Below, in pieces: positions 14,983-16,041 of a DNA stretch of 16,041 bases. The DNA lies in NCBI GenBank assembly GCA_046313675.1, contig JBKBXU010000071.1, positions 1-16,041 on the forward strand, written 5' to 3'. Position numbers and translations under genes: made by a program. The first letter of the stretch is position 1; each line of letters starts with the position of its first letter. The notes beneath the pieces were generated by a model, which was given only the letters and a program-made list of their open reading frames with translations, searched no databases and had not been told where the DNA came from. The DNA comes from JBKBXU01 sp046313675 (GTDB lineage: Bacteria > Bacteroidota > Bacteroidia > Cytophagales > Cytophagaceae).

Positions 14983-15027
14983 TCAGGAAATCTGCCACCA
15001 CCAAATATTATGTAATTGAAAATTCAT
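14983..15027 (-). CDS. trpL: trp operon leader peptide with three tandem Trp codons
   Basis: This 14-codon reading frame encodes MNFQLHNIWWWQIS and ends in TGA. Three consecutive TGG codons at 15003-14995 are extraordinary in a protein-coding frame and diagnostic of a Trp-sensing leader peptide. The ATG lies about 15-20 nt after the candidate transcription start, with only a weak purine-rich stretch (AGTAAGAA) before it. Downstream come an antiterminator strand, a terminator and trpE. The product itself is presumably unstable; translation speed across the Trp codons is the signal. The frame is far below normal gene-calling length. No alternative product is plausible given the position. Confidence 0.9.
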   Translation of the reverse strand: MNFQLHNIWWWQIS

Positions 15028-15047
15028 GTTCTTACTAAAATTATGAC

Positions 15048-15078
15048 CAAAAGTAATGATAATTTTCTAAAATTAAAA
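15048..15078 (-). promoter_or_regulatory. Candidate promoter of the trp operon
   Basis: On the minus strand TTTT (15078-15075), a 19-nt spacer and TACTTTTG (15055-15048) fit the Bacteroidota -33/-7 pattern; the -7 box matches TAnnTTTG exactly and the -33 box has one mismatch. Transcription would begin near 15042, just upstream of the leader peptide. It is well placed in the only gap upstream of the leader. Confidence 0.55.
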
Positions 15079-15115
15079 CATCATAACTGTATTCTTCAAT
15101 AAATATTTCCTCTTA

Positions 15116-16041
15116 TTATTTAACAATCAACTTAAAGCTCTCTCCGGTATCTGTAACAAGGTAATACATTCCTGGATTAAGCTGGCTAATATCCATTGCC
15201 TCCTTATTCTCTTCAACTTTAAGAAGATCCCCTAGCGTATTATAAACTTTTACTGAAGCCTGCTTATTGAAAAACACATGAGATGTTCCTACTGCAGGGT
15301 TAGGGAAAGCTATAAATGCTGTACCTAATTTTTCTGCAAGAACGGAATTTGGATCATCCGGATCGGTGTCACCTAATGAGCTCTCAATGCTCAGGTTGTC
15401 TATCCGATTATTCCCAAGCAGACCAATGGTTTGACCTTCAAAACGTATTCTAATTTTAAAATTAGCATTATTATTTGCCGCCTCAATAGCAGAAAAATCA
15501 AATTCATACAAGTGGTAATTTGTCGAAAGCGAGACCTCATTATCCGTCAAACCTTCTGATGAAAAATTCTCTCCATCCACACTGTATTCCACAATATGCC
15601 TTTCCATCCCATTTGAGGTCCGGTTGGCCGCATATTTAAGTTTAATATTTTCATGACCTGTAGTCGGAGCCGTAATTATGAAATCTCCGGCCGGATTTCT
15701 TAAGCGCAGAGCCCTGCTTGAGCTGCTGCTGTAATATTCATTGATGTCGGTGTTGTCGTTTACATCATCCCAATCGCTGTCATAGTTCAGTGATGCATTT
15801 CCAATACTATACGTTGGGTAAATCAAATTTTCAAAAGATGAATTATCGTTGAAGTTCCAGTAATGGATAAGATTCTCCGGGCCTGCCACCAGAACAAAAT
15901 TATAGGAATTGTCTGCATGAATACCAAATGAGCCAAAGTGGGTAAAGAAACCCGTTGCCCGTATGCTGTAATTGTATGTTCCTTCCGCTACCTGCACAGA
16001 AGCGGCTCCATTAGCATCTGATATACCTTCAACATCTCCTA
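15116..16041 (-). CDS. Secreted protein with T9SS type A C-terminal sorting domain, 3' part
   Basis: The last 307 residues of a larger exported protein; the frame stays open to the window edge (reading ...GDVEGISDANGAAS before residue V-Q-V-A), so the GTG at 15997 is not a real start. The first visible part resembles a carboxypeptidase-regulatory or Ig-like beta domain (VAEGTYNYSIRATG). A jelly-roll-like domain follows, opening with LIHYWNFNDN and ending NNRIDNLSIES. The final 70 residues are a type A T9SS sorting domain: FPNPAVG, a VKVYNTLGDLL strand, LNPGMYYLV and the terminal FKLIVK. The protein should pass the outer membrane by the type IX system, the apparatus linked to gliding. Its catalytic or binding function lies outside the window. 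No clear terminator separates it from the trp promoter. Confidence 0.85.
   Translation of the reverse strand, partial: GDVEGISDANGAASVQVAEGTYNYSIRATGFFTHFGSFGIHADNSYNFVLVAGPENLIHYWNFNDNSSFENLIYPTYSIGNASLNYDSDWDDVNDNTDINEYYSSSSSRALRLRNPAGDFIITAPTTGHENIKLKYAANRTSNGMERHIVEYSVDGENFSSEGLTDNEVSLSTNYHLYEFDFSAIEAANNNANFKIRIRFEGQTIGLLGNNRIDNLSIESSLGDTDPDDPNSVLAEKLGTAFIAFPNPAVGTSHVFFNKQASVKVYNTLGDLLKVEENKEAMDISQLNPGMYYLVTDTGESFKLIVK

Noticed and set aside
15995..15997. GTG at 15997 as the start of the T9SS-domain protein
   Set aside because: The frame is open through to the window edge with protein-like sequence, so the gene is simply cut by the window.

Overview
The window looks like a chromosomal stretch of a Bacteroidota bacterium, probably of the Cytophagales/Fulvivirga-Marivirga type. 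The evidence is the mutY-ssb-gldE-gldD gene string, a protein with a type IX secretion (T9SS) C-terminal sorting domain, a trpEGDCFBA operon, AT-rich leaders that mostly lack Shine-Dalgarno sites, and candidate promoters resembling the Bacteroidota TTTG / TAnnTTTG pattern. I see no transposase, tRNA, rRNA, CRISPR array or phage gene.

Positions 1-5003 are read on the + strand. They hold the 3' end of mutY (A/G-mismatch DNA glycosylase), ssb (single-strand binding protein), gldE and gldD (gliding motility; overlapping and translationally linked), a 211-bp gap with a GC-rich hairpin, and recG (branch-migration helicase). A bidirectional terminator at 5034-5061 separates recG from the convergent minus-strand genes.

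Positions 5081-8336 are read on the - strand. They form a tight three-gene unit of exported proteins: an LPP20-like protein, an FlgT-N-like protein and a DUF4476 protein. Its candidate promoter carries a LacI-family-like palindrome in the spacer. The function is unknown; it is the least understood coding part of the window.

Positions 8421-15078 are read on the - strand. They hold a complete tryptophan operon, trpE-G-D-C-F-B-A, which covers every step from chorismate to tryptophan. Upstream of trpE is a compact attenuation system too small for routine gene calling. It has a promoter-like site, a 14-residue leader peptide MNFQLHNIWWWQIS with three consecutive Trp codons, an antiterminator strand, and a strong intrinsic terminator ending 17 nt before the trpE start. 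The terminator and antiterminator are mutually exclusive, and the leader stop codon is placed so that a terminating ribosome would mask the antiterminator strand. This is the most interesting find here. The seven Trp enzymes themselves contain only five Trp residues in 2131 amino acids.

Positions 15116-16041 are read on the - strand. They hold the C-terminal part of a large secreted T9SS cargo protein, cut by the window edge.
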